Below the pieces are notes generated by a model, which saw nothing but the letters and a program-made list of their open reading frames with translations, was not told the DNA's origin and made no database searches. Shown piece after piece: positions 44,940 through 53,087 of a stretch of DNA of 61,764 nucleotides. The first letter of the stretch is position 1; the number at the start of each line of letters is the position of its first letter. A program made the translations under genes and the position numbers. The DNA comes from an uncultured Chthonomonas sp. (GTDB taxonomy: Bacteria; Armatimonadota; Chthonomonadetes; Chthonomonadales; Chthonomonadaceae), in the NCBI GenBank assembly GCA_903919615.1, contig CAIXIX010000443.1:1-61764 (forward strand), given 5' to 3'.

Positions 44940-45416
44940 ATGACGCAATCTTCGGGGCGTATTACGTGCCCGCGTTGTGGGGCGAATAATTTTGAAACGG
45001 TTACGAGCTGTTGGAAGTGCTCCACGCCCTTAGCTGCAGGAGCGGGAAGTCGAGGAGCGATCACACTAGCATCCGAGCTAAACAGTGAATCCGCTCGACA
45101 TATTCCGGACGCAAGAGTGAGCACGGGAGATCCGGATCTTGCAAATCGTGCCGCGCTTTACCTTGCGCTCGTGATACCGTTCATCGGTCTACCTGTCGGT
45201 TGGGTGTTCATGATGATTGAGGATCGTCGGCTGCAGAGGGTCGGAAGAACCTGCGTCATCTGGAGCCTGGCTGGCTTGCTATTTCATATTGTGCTGTTTG
45301 GAGCCTTCTCGAACATGGTGGTGCACCAGATCGGTCCATTATTAAAGATAATGTCTGGGGCGGCTGGGGGCTCAAGCGCTGGCGGAGGCGAATCTGGATT
45401 GCCTCAGATGCCGTGA
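44940..45416 (+). CDS. Zinc-ribbon membrane protein
   Basis: The 158-residue product has an N-terminal zinc ribbon (CPRCG and CWKC, residues 10-29) followed by two transmembrane helices ('LYLALVIPFIGLPVGWVF' and 'VIWSLAGLLFHIVLFGAF') and a Gly/Ser-rich tail. It may be a small regulatory or adaptor membrane protein; no family function is known. A GGGAGA site precedes the ATG. Upstream at 44887-44892 lies a TATAAT, a likely -10. Confidence 0.7.
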   Translation: MTQSSGRITCPRCGANNFETVTSCWKCSTPLAAGAGSRGAITLASELNSESARHIPDARVSTGDPDLANRAALYLALVIPFIGLPVGWVFMMIEDRRLQRVGRTCVIWSLAGLLFHIVLFGAFSNMVVHQIGPLLKIMSGAAGGSSAGGGESGLPQMP

Positions 45417-45495
45417 AAGCAGGGACGATCGAAAAGGGAGAAGGAACAGGGATCCGGGAAGAAGGGGCTTGTTTTTTTGTAGGCAGACAAAAAGG

Positions 45496-45533
45496 AGGCG
45501 CCTGCCGCTGAACTGCTTAAGCGGAAGGCGCCT
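45496..45533 (-). terminator. Terminator for the isomerase gene (minus strand)
   Basis: A 14-bp stem with one mismatch (45496-45509 with 45520-45533) followed on the minus strand by CCTTTTTG. The gap 45534-45725 shows no supported gene. Confidence 0.7.
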
Positions 45534-45725
45534 GCCATCACATCAGGTTGAAAGCGCGCGTAACGGATGGGCAAATTATGGACCGGTCGCGGTTATAGAG
45601 ATAATTCCAATCGCGTTTGGCCACGACGCTAGAATACAGCATTGAGAAAACTAGCGATATGAACTCCGTAACACGTTTACTGTGAACGATCTCATGCCAG
45701 CCTGTTTTACCGTTCGTCGCAATCC

Positions 45726-46472
45726 CTATTTCCCCATCGCGCGCAGGTTCTTGAGGCACTTTTCAACACATTCGAGAGGGCTAAAGGCATAGCTCTCCTG
45801 CTCCACAACATACCATTCTGTCTTGCCAATCGTTTCACACAGTTCGAAGATCTCCGCCCACTTTACTTCGCCTTCTCCAACAAGAGCGTTGTTGTCTGTA
45901 CTGCTAAACTCTTTGAGGTGTACCGTTGCGGCACGCCCCGGGTACTTTCGCAGGAAGGGTCCGGCCTCAGCCCCGCCATGCATCGCGTTACCTGTATCAA
46001 ACTGCATGATCACCTTGTCGCTGGTGTTCCCAAAAAACGTATCCCAGGGCAGTTCACCTTCGAGCTCTTTGAATTCTGTGTGATGATTGTGGTAACCAGT
46101 GCGCATTCCAAACGGCTCAAGCTGTTCGGCGATATGATTCATGAGGCCCGCAGTTTCCAGCCAGGCAGCCTTGGAAGATGTGCGGTGGCCCGGCAGGCCC
46201 GGTACAATAAGAAATCGGTTGCCGAGGGTCTGCTGAAAGTCAATAGTTCTCTTGAGCTCATCACCAAGCAGTGTATCGATTCCGAGGTGGCCGCCACAAC
46301 ACACAAGGCCGTTGTCATCTAGCAGTTTGCGGACATCCTCTGCCGAATGGCCGTAATAACCTGCAAACTCAACACCCTGGTAGCCCATGTTGGCTACTGC
46401 TTCCAGTATTGATGGCAGATCTCGAGCAGCGTCGTCCCGAAGTGAATAAAGCTGCAGCGCTATTGGTATCAT
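45726..46472 (-). CDS. Sugar phosphate isomerase/epimerase (TIM barrel)
   Basis: The 248-residue product shows 'MIPIALQLYSLRDDAARDLP', 'NMGYQGVEFAGYYGHSAEDV', 'GMRTGYHNHHTEF' and 'VIMQFDTGNAMHGGAE', with 'GEVKWAEI' and 'EWYVVEQESYAFSPLECV' at the end, the IolE/IolI-like pattern with metal-binding Glu, Asp and His. A very good GGAGGACGAGG ribosome site precedes the ATG at 46472. It is the third such enzyme in the window; the reaction is unknown. Confidence 0.88.
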   Translation of the reverse strand: MIPIALQLYSLRDDAARDLPSILEAVANMGYQGVEFAGYYGHSAEDVRKLLDDNGLVCCGGHLGIDTLLGDELKRTIDFQQTLGNRFLIVPGLPGHRTSSKAAWLETAGLMNHIAEQLEPFGMRTGYHNHHTEFKELEGELPWDTFFGNTSDKVIMQFDTGNAMHGGAEAGPFLRKYPGRAATVHLKEFSSTDNNALVGEGEVKWAEIFELCETIGKTEWYVVEQESYAFSPLECVEKCLKNLRAMGK

Positions 46473-46535
46473 CCTCGTCCTCCATTTAGAACCGTAATCG
46501 CAGTTTGTCTTTTATGCCCTTATGCGAGAAGGCAT

Positions 46536-47651
46536 TCAGATATGTCGGTTGTCCCACGCCGTCGTTTCCCAGTTGTCTCTCTGGAAAATCGCGGGCTCAA
46601 ACGGCGGCAACTCCTGATCAAGGAGATACGCGAGCCCCGTTACATAGGGCTCGTAACTCTGCCGGGACACTGCCAGAGTTTCTTCCGCCTTTGCAAAAAG
46701 TTTGATCCCGCTTGCATTCAGTCGCCTCACGATCGCCTCGAATTGTGTGCTGTCGAGCCGATCATTTGTGTGCCGGGAAGGGTCGATGCGGAACACGAGA
46801 GCGAGATCCACAATGGTATGACGCGCCATTGCGTATGTCAGCTGCGCCTGCCATCGAAGCGGAACGATCCAAGCTTCATCGCTCTCTACTCCCGCCCCTA
46901 TTAGCGAACATAAATCCATCAGCGCTGTAAGTGCAGCAAGCCAGGATTCGCGATCGTGCTGGCTGCGGTAATAGGCCAGAACCGGATAGGAGAGATGGCT
47001 CTCCAGAATATCGGCGCACCATGCCTCCATAGTTCGCAGCAGGGTAATTAGCTCGCTCATCGCTGCAGCATCCGCATGACGGCATATCATCTCAACCGCG
47101 GTTGGAGGTGATCCGGCCCGGGCATCTAACAGCGATATCCCTGCTTCGCGACGGGAAAAAGACTGGTAAATGACGGGCAGATATCCAATGACAACTGCGA
47201 GGCATCCGAGTCCCACGCCGGCTTCGCAAACAGAGATCGTACGGCAGATCGGCGAAATGGGCGTAATATCGCCATACCCGAGGGTGAAGAATGTCGAACC
47301 ACTCAGGTAGAGGTGCGTTCCGAGCCCTGCGTGCTCACGCACAGACTGTTCTAACACCTGGGCTCCAATACCCCATTGTAGAAATCCGAACCCAACAATG
47401 AGACACACGGCCCATAACAACAACAGACAGAGAAGCGATAATGGGCCGAATGCATTTAGAAACCCAGAACGAAAGCGTCCTGGAAACATCCGGCTAATAC
47501 CGCCAATGTAGAATCGCCAGAACGATTTGTAAAACAGACGCGTCAGCCGAAACTTCCGGGCAACGCTCCTCGGCAAAACGATTGTCTCAAATATATCCCA
47601 GAGCACAACCAGCACCAGGATGGATCCGAGCGCGATTCCTGCGTACGCCAT
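46536..47651 (-). CDS. Two-transmembrane potassium channel protein
   Basis: The 371-residue product has an N-terminal hydrophobic helix, two further transmembrane helices ('LLCLLLLWAVCLIVGFGFL' and the segment after the pore) and the selectivity filter 'TLGYGD' in 'GSTFFTLGYGDITPISP' (residues about 120-137). The rest (about residues 170-371) is a soluble helical region that does not look like a Rossmann RCK domain. It probably conducts K+ in the inner membrane. The helical C-terminus may be an unusual gating domain. Confidence 0.8.
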   Translation of the reverse strand: MAYAGIALGSILVLVVLWDIFETIVLPRSVARKFRLTRLFYKSFWRFYIGGISRMFPGRFRSGFLNAFGPLSLLCLLLLWAVCLIVGFGFLQWGIGAQVLEQSVREHAGLGTHLYLSGSTFFTLGYGDITPISPICRTISVCEAGVGLGCLAVVIGYLPVIYQSFSRREAGISLLDARAGSPPTAVEMICRHADAAAMSELITLLRTMEAWCADILESHLSYPVLAYYRSQHDRESWLAALTALMDLCSLIGAGVESDEAWIVPLRWQAQLTYAMARHTIVDLALVFRIDPSRHTNDRLDSTQFEAIVRRLNASGIKLFAKAEETLAVSRQSYEPYVTGLAYLLDQELPPFEPAIFQRDNWETTAWDNRHI

Positions 47652-47807
47652 CCGACGTTAATCTCCCGGTGCAAACGCGAAACGGATAAGATTGATGACA
47701 AATCCAGTGATCGAAATATTCAACTTTCAACCATGCTATTCCTTCACACTCAGTCAAAGCACAGCGTCTTCAGCATCACCATAATCAGTCAACCAAGTAC
47801 AGTCTGG

Positions 47808-49118
47808 TCACTTTATATATGGAGAATCTCTTGCTGCAGATAGCATGAGCTGATTCAAGTTCATGATTTGATTCATGACTTCAATAGGTACTTCTTGCAG
47901 CTTCTGCTGTGCGGTGGGAGAAGGAGGAATCGTCGCTGACTGGCGCAGGGCAAGGACCGGGCCAGCATCACTGCGTGCGCGCTTCAGGAGGTCGAGTGTC
48001 CACGCTGGTTCCACAGATTTGGCTCCAGATTGCCAGTCCTGTCCGAACGCGCCCACAAACAGGGGCTTGCCTAAAACCGAGCCTTGCGGATTGGAGGGAA
48101 ATGCGCTTGCAGCCTGACGAATCCATGGAAGGCGAAAAGCGTGTTCATCGTCCTCGATGAGCCATTTAACTTTGCTCTCGCCAGGTGGGTTTAGATGCAC
48201 ACTGACGATATCGATCGGTGAAGGCGCATAGAAGCGGATCATCTCGGCATACTGTTCAAAACTATCCATCGCACCCGTATCACCTACAATATTATCAGGT
48301 GCCGAAGCTCCAGACGATTTGTGATACAGGGCGGTCTGCCTTAAATGCCACGAATCTGGTCGAACATCTCCACAGCCCGAGCTGACGAGGTGATGCCTAT
48401 CTGCTGCATGAATCGTTCTGGCAATCTGGATCAAAAACTGGCGAACAGCGTCCGACGAACACTTTAGTGCGATCGAGGCATCTTCAAGGTCCGCATCCCG
48501 GTTGTACTCGTCGCCAATCTCCCAGAAGAGCAGGCGCGCATCGTCGCGAAACTCTGAAGCCATCCCGGAGGCATATGCAACGGCGGCAGAGTTCTGTGGC
48601 GACCCCTGCCGTAGAGCAGCCTGAGCTGTCGGTGCCTGGCCAAGTGAAGCCAAGACGCTAAGATCTGGCAACAATACGTGGACAATGCCAATTCCAGATG
48701 CGTCCGCATCGGAGAGCATATGTCGAAAAGCAGCATACCAGGTTGCACGATCTTCCGAATAGCGCTTGAAGTCGGCAGTCCCATGAATTCCACTGCCGCA
48801 TCGCACAAATCGAACACCAAATGCGGATGCACGAGTCAGATCGAGCTTCGCTGACGCCGCATCGCCGGTCAGGTATCGCAGAAACAGATCCTGTACGTTC
48901 ACGCCGATATTGTTTAGCTCATATTTGCCTCGCCACAGCTCAATACCGCGCGCTGTAACGAAACCCTTATCAAGCGCTTTTGCTAATATCTGGGTTTTCG
49001 GTGGGCTTGCCGCGTTTTTTGCCGCCGATTGAGCCAAACACAAAGAAACACTCCCAGCGACTAAATAGCACACTGCCAGATACGTATATAGTTTATTTTG
49101 TTGCCGCACGAAAGCCAT
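47808..49118 (-). CDS. Secreted glycoside-hydrolase-like protein (clan A-like barrel) lacking the expected nucleophile
   Basis: The 436-residue product has a signal peptide (residues 1-30, 'LCLAQSAAK'). It has a GH5-like barrel: 'FGVRFVRCGSG', 'LLFWEIGDEYNRDADLED' with Glu204 as probable acid/base, 'PIDIVSVHLNPP', and 'GKPLFVGAFGQDW'. In active relatives the last strand ends in Glu (as in 'VGEFG'); here it is Ala357, and the residue before Glu204 is Asp rather than Asn. So it may be inactive, a binding protein, or use another residue. Upstream at 49119-49421 lies the hrcA promoter region. Confidence 0.72.
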   Translation of the reverse strand: MAFVRQQNKLYTYLAVCYLVAGSVSLCLAQSAAKNAASPPKTQILAKALDKGFVTARGIELWRGKYELNNIGVNVQDLFLRYLTGDAASAKLDLTRASAFGVRFVRCGSGIHGTADFKRYSEDRATWYAAFRHMLSDADASGIGIVHVLLPDLSVLASLGQAPTAQAALRQGSPQNSAAVAYASGMASEFRDDARLLFWEIGDEYNRDADLEDASIALKCSSDAVRQFLIQIARTIHAADRHHLVSSGCGDVRPDSWHLRQTALYHKSSGASAPDNIVGDTGAMDSFEQYAEMIRFYAPSPIDIVSVHLNPPGESKVKWLIEDDEHAFRLPWIRQAASAFPSNPQGSVLGKPLFVGAFGQDWQSGAKSVEPAWTLDLLKRARSDAGPVLALRQSATIPPSPTAQQKLQEVPIEVMNQIMNLNQLMLSAARDSPYIK

Positions 49119-49263
49119 ATTAGCGCCTTATAATCAAAACAGTGTTTGCAGAGTGTCGTTCGGCGGATCGCGCATCATGGTTGCGGATGCCAAAGATCTG
49201 GTCAATTGTCAGGTTGAGCGTAAAGTAGAGTGCGCCAGTGTAGCGACGCGAGCCAAAGCAAGC

Positions 49264-49292
49264 TTGACAGCACATAGGCTCACAGATATAAT
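49264..49292 (+). promoter_or_regulatory. Consensus sigma70 promoter for hrcA-grpE
   Basis: TTGACA (49264-49269), 17-base spacer, TATAAT (49287-49292): a perfect consensus promoter, about 130 bases upstream of the hrcA ATG. No CIRCE element (TTAGCACTC-N9-GAGTGCTAA) is seen in the gap. Confidence 0.85.
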
Positions 49293-49421
49293 AAAGTTTA
49301 ACACAGGTAAAGTTGATGCCGGTTGGGCCGCCCGAAACTTGGACTAAAGTCGTAGTGGGATATACGTACTAGGTGGCAGCCGTACGGCATCCATACGTTT
49401 ACCGGGGAGTCTAATCGATAA

Positions 49422-50468
49422 ATGTCGACCTTGGATCCGAGAAAACTCCGAATACTTGAAGCCGTTGTTCAGGACTACGTAAATACCACCCGGCCCGTGG
49501 GTTCGGAACGCATAATCGAAGTTTACAACCCTGGTTGTAAGTCGGCCACAGTGCGAAATGAGTTGGCTGAACTTGTAGATCTTGGATATCTCATTCAGCC
49601 CCATACCTCTGCGGGAAGAATTCCAACTGACCTCGGATATCGGTACTTCGTTGATCAGCTCATGCAGCCGCCAGGCGCCCTTTCACCCGAGGACGAAAAG
49701 CTGGCTCGTACCAGCTTGAAGGGCTCGGTAAATGAGATTGAAGCGATTTTGCAGATAACGTGTAAAACCCTTTCGGCCCTTACATCGTATGCCTCAATTG
49801 CGACGGCCCCCGTAACGGACAGTATTCGCCTTCGCCGCCTGTACCTGACGCATGCCAGTCCGCGCCATATTCTCGCCGTTGCACTATTCTCAACTGGCGC
49901 TGTTGAGCATCGACTGATCGAGGTTGAATCGGCCCCGGCAGACTCAACCCTAGTTCTGGTGGCAAATGTTATCAATGAACAGGCCGCCGATCAAAATTTG
50001 GAGGACGTTGAACGGCTTCTGCGTGTTCTGGAGATGCCCTCATCGCTATTGCATCTCGCCGCGGTTAAGGGCCGAGTCGTTACTGCGATCACACAGTTGA
50101 TAACGAGCATCGTTGATCGCCGAGTCTATTTCCAGGGCGCATATCAGCTTATGCGACAACCCGAGTTTCAGGATGTTCAACGCCTGGAAAACCTGCTTAC
50201 AGCGCTCGAAAAACGCAGCGCACTATTTAAGGTGCTGCGCCGATCGCTCGCTGGGTACGATGTCACCATTCATATCGGCTCCGAAAATCCATATGAGCCG
50301 ATGCAGACATGTACTTTGATTACGAGACCCTACCGCATCGGCGATCGGCATGCAGGCTTTATAGCAGTGCTTGGACCCACACGTATGCACTATCAACGCA
50401 CAATATCGGCAGTTAACTTTATGTCTGCGAGTTTATCGAACATGTTGACCAGTATGTGCGTCGCTTGA
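49422..50468 (+). CDS. hrcA: Heat-inducible transcription repressor HrcA
   Basis: The 348-residue product has an N-terminal winged helix ('DPRKLRILEAVVQDYVNTTR', then 'SATVRNELAELVDLGYLIQP' and 'HTSAGRIPTDLGYRYFVDQL'), the GAF-like middle and the C-terminal 'IGSENPYEPMQTCTLITRPY' and 'GFIAVLGPTRMHYQRTISAV' that define HrcA. The repressor binds CIRCE and responds to GroEL. No CIRCE lies in front of its own operon here. grpE follows after a 153-bp gap that contains a hairpin. Confidence 0.95.
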   Translation: MSTLDPRKLRILEAVVQDYVNTTRPVGSERIIEVYNPGCKSATVRNELAELVDLGYLIQPHTSAGRIPTDLGYRYFVDQLMQPPGALSPEDEKLARTSLKGSVNEIEAILQITCKTLSALTSYASIATAPVTDSIRLRRLYLTHASPRHILAVALFSTGAVEHRLIEVESAPADSTLVLVANVINEQAADQNLEDVERLLRVLEMPSSLLHLAAVKGRVVTAITQLITSIVDRRVYFQGAYQLMRQPEFQDVQRLENLLTALEKRSALFKVLRRSLAGYDVTIHIGSENPYEPMQTCTLITRPYRIGDRHAGFIAVLGPTRMHYQRTISAVNFMSASLSNMLTSMCVA

Positions 50469-50554
50469 TTGTCATTCTGCGATATTTGTAGGGCGACGCT
50501 GAACAAACGAAGCCATGCAGAAGCGCTAGAACGTATTAGTTAAGGAACAGTTGT

Positions 50555-50581
50555 CGGCGACCGCAAAAAATGTGGTCGCCG
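50555..50581 (+). other. Hairpin in the hrcA-grpE gap
   Basis: An 8-bp stem (50555-50562 with 50574-50581) with further weaker pairing inside an A-rich loop. It is not followed by a T-run on the plus strand. It could be a processing or RNA-stability element controlling the hrcA to grpE ratio. Confidence 0.5.
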
Positions 50582-50621
50582 AAACTACGAAACACAGTAC
50601 TCCAGGAGCAGTAGAAACAAG

Positions 50622-51242
50622 ATGATGCGGAAAAAAATTCAGATAACGAATGATGATCCTTCCGTTGAAGAGCCGGTGAACGCGACAAACTTGCACCAAA
50701 CGGCATCGGCCGAAGGCGCTCAGCAAGAAGCTGACACCGACGAGAACTCGCACGATTCCTCAGGCGCCGAAGCTTATATTGTTGCACTCCAGGCCGATCT
50801 TGAGGACGCGCGAACGCGTGCGGATCAAGCCGAGAAGCGCGTACTCTACACACAGGCAGAATTTCAGAACTTCCGAAGACGCAAGGAAGAGGAGTTCAAA
50901 GAGGTTCAGCGCATTGCCACGGCAGACCTGATAGTAAAGCTCTTGCCAGTAGTTGACAGCTTTGAGCGTGCACTTGGAGCGGCAGTACAGACGCGTAATA
51001 TGGACGCGTTGCTTGTCGGGCTCAATGGCACCATGAAGCAGCTCACGAATTTCCTCGAAAAGTCGGGAGTAAGTCCAATCGAATCCGTTGGCAAAGAGTT
51101 TGACCCAAGCTTTCATGAGGCAATCGGCCATACAGAGTCGGATGATCTCCCTCCGCACACGGTTGCAGAAGAGGTACAGCGCGGCTATGTGTTGCATGAG
51201 CGCGTGCTTCGCCCCGCCCTCGTAAAAGTAACAGAGGGTTAA
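50622..51242 (+). CDS. grpE: Nucleotide exchange factor GrpE
   Basis: The 206-residue product has an acidic, disordered N-terminus (residues 1-50), a long coiled coil ('ALQADLEDARTRADQAEKR' and 'FQNFRRRKEEEF') and the beta-wing end 'GKEFDPSFHEAIGHTESDD', 'HTVAEEVQRGYVLHERVLRP', the standard GrpE signature. It exchanges ADP for ATP on DnaK. dnaK and dnaJ are not next to it in this window, unlike the common hrcA-grpE-dnaK-dnaJ order. glmM follows. Confidence 0.95.
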   Translation: MMRKKIQITNDDPSVEEPVNATNLHQTASAEGAQQEADTDENSHDSSGAEAYIVALQADLEDARTRADQAEKRVLYTQAEFQNFRRRKEEEFKEVQRIATADLIVKLLPVVDSFERALGAAVQTRNMDALLVGLNGTMKQLTNFLEKSGVSPIESVGKEFDPSFHEAIGHTESDDLPPHTVAEEVQRGYVLHERVLRPALVKVTEG

Positions 51243-51320
51243 ATCGATGCCAGATCGCATGGCAGCTCGCTGGAGGTATACCCTGTACAGGTGCAGATAT
51301 CGAAGGAAGTACGGACCACG

Positions 51321-52721
51321 ATGAGCCGCCGCAGAATCTTTGGAACGGACGGGGTTCGCGGCAAAGCGAATCAATCGCTCACCGTTGAACTCGCATTACA
51401 GCTCGGCACTGCCGCCGGGGGTTGGATACATACTCATCCTGTAGCAATCGCCGCCAACGAAGAGGAGCGCCGACCTCACGTCATAATAGGCAGAGATACA
51501 CGAATTTCGTGCGATATGCTGGAATGCGCACTTAGCGCCGGCCTTACTTCGATGGGAGTTGATGTCGTTTCGGTGGGCGTAGCCCCTACGCCAGCGGTAT
51601 CTCACGCCGTGCTCACAAGCGGCGCCGCTGCCGGTATTGTCATCTCTGCTTCGCACAATCCGTTTGATGACAACGGTATCAAGTTTTTTGGCCCCGATGG
51701 CAAGAAGCTGCCCGATTCCGTTGAGGATCAGATTCAGTCAATTCTCGAGTCGCCTGGCACTGTCGATATGCCTACGGGAGGAGGCCTCGGTACGCTTCGC
51801 GCGAATCCTACATTGATTGATCACTATATACAGCATGTGATTGCCACTGTACCGCAGCAAGAGGGTGGTGCTCTGCCGCTTGCGGGTCTTTCACTAGTTC
51901 TGGATTGTGCGAATGGCGCCGCTTACGATATTGCACCGCGAGTATTTGAGGCGCTGGGTGCGATAGTAACTACCATTCATGCATCCCCTTCAGGCGTAAA
52001 CATCAATCTGGACTGCGGCTCGACGCGACCCGCCGAAATGGCAGCACTAGTCGCATCGACAGGGGCATCCGCTGGTCTGGCATTCGACGGTGATGCAGAC
52101 CGGGTAATGATAGCTGACGAAAACGGTGGAATTGTTGACGGTGACCGGATGATGGCAATTATCGCGGGAGAGTTACATCGAACCGGGCGATTGGCCGGTA
52201 ATTTGGTTGTGGCAACGATTATGAGCAATGTAGGACTCGAGCAGGCGCTACAGCGAATTGGAGTAACCCTGTACCGAACAGATGTTGGTGATCGATATGT
52301 TTCCGAAGCAATGGTTGCATTTGGCGCTTCCATCGGCGGAGAGCAGAGCGGACACATTTTGCTTCCGGACATCACCCCTACCGGTGACGGAATTGTAACT
52401 GGGCTGCAGGTACTCCATGTGGCAATGCAGAGGGGCCGAAAGCTTTCGGAACTGGCAAGTGTGGTTCAAAACTGTCCACAACGGTTGATCAATATTCGTG
52501 TGATCGACAAAAATGCGTGGGCAAGCGACTCAGATGTTCAAGACGCCATTCAACATGGCTATGCAAAACTCGGCAATGAGCGCTGGCTCTCCGTACGTCC
52601 TTCTGGTACTGAGTCTCTAGTGCGTGTAATGGCGCAGGGTCCGGATGGATCTATTGTCGATCTGGTCGTAAACGAGATTAGCTCGCTCATTCGTGGGCGA
52701 TATGGTGTTAGCCCCAATTAA
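51321..52721 (+). CDS. glmM: Phosphoglucosamine mutase GlmM
   Basis: The 466-residue product has 'RRRIFGTDGVRGKAN', the phosphoserine loop 'ISASHNPFDDNGIKFFG' (Ser111), the metal loop 'DGDADRVMI' and the sugar loop 'GGEQSGHI', followed by the phosphate loop 'RPSGTESLVRVM'. It interconverts glucosamine-6-phosphate and glucosamine-1-phosphate for UDP-GlcNAc. The ATG at 51321 with AAGGAAG upstream is chosen over the GTG at 51291. It shares its pathway with glmS at 57540. Confidence 0.96.
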   Translation: MSRRRIFGTDGVRGKANQSLTVELALQLGTAAGGWIHTHPVAIAANEEERRPHVIIGRDTRISCDMLECALSAGLTSMGVDVVSVGVAPTPAVSHAVLTSGAAAGIVISASHNPFDDNGIKFFGPDGKKLPDSVEDQIQSILESPGTVDMPTGGGLGTLRANPTLIDHYIQHVIATVPQQEGGALPLAGLSLVLDCANGAAYDIAPRVFEALGAIVTTIHASPSGVNINLDCGSTRPAEMAALVASTGASAGLAFDGDADRVMIADENGGIVDGDRMMAIIAGELHRTGRLAGNLVVATIMSNVGLEQALQRIGVTLYRTDVGDRYVSEAMVAFGASIGGEQSGHILLPDITPTGDGIVTGLQVLHVAMQRGRKLSELASVVQNCPQRLINIRVIDKNAWASDSDVQDAIQHGYAKLGNERWLSVRPSGTESLVRVMAQGPDGSIVDLVVNEISSLIRGRYGVSPN

Positions 52722-52803
52722 TAAGTCCGAAACGTGCGGTCGCAGCAAGGGGCTTCCCTGCCGGTCTTAATTAATCAGCGAAAGCGACAGGTAAAGCTTC
52801 AAC

Positions 52804-52833
52804 TTGACACCCCGAAACGAGCCAGAGTATAAT
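52804..52833 (+). promoter_or_regulatory. Promoter of tRNA-Gln
   Basis: TTGACA (52804-52809), 18-base spacer, TATAAT (52828-52833), about 22 bases upstream of the tRNA 5' end. Confidence 0.85.
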
Positions 52834-52855
52834 CACGTCGCCTGTAGTCCTGTAT

Positions 52856-52926
52856 TGGGGGATCGTCCAGCGGCAGGACAGCGGCCTTTGGAGCCGTTAA
52901 CCGTGGTTCGAATCCACGTCCCCCAG
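52856..52926 (+). tRNA. tRNA-Gln (anticodon TTG)
   Basis: Acceptor TGGGGGA pairs with TCCCCCA; D-stem GTCC/GGAC; anticodon stem GCGGC/GCCGT with loop CTTTGGA (anticodon TTG); T-arm CGTGG-TTCGAAT-CCACG. The discriminator is G and no CCA is encoded. Confidence 0.95.
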
Positions 52927-53087
52927 TCTCCCTTTGTTTCTAAATCCCCACAGATATTGCGATTAGCCAGTAAGTAAAGGACAATCCGTAGATACTGCAG
53001 AAACTACGCCTGTCGTTTCTGACCATAGACTTACGCCAATTTCAACTGCAGTCCTGGAGAATCGCAGCAGTACATGAGCTCCAAACA

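Noticed and set aside
45538-45759. 73-residue minus-strand frame downstream of the isomerase
   Set aside because: It overlaps the end of the isomerase, has no recognisable family or ribosome site, and the stretch is better read as intergenic.
49119-49421. Possible CIRCE element before hrcA
   Set aside because: Only a half-like GAGTGC at about 49227 is present, with no matching inverted TTAGCACTC.
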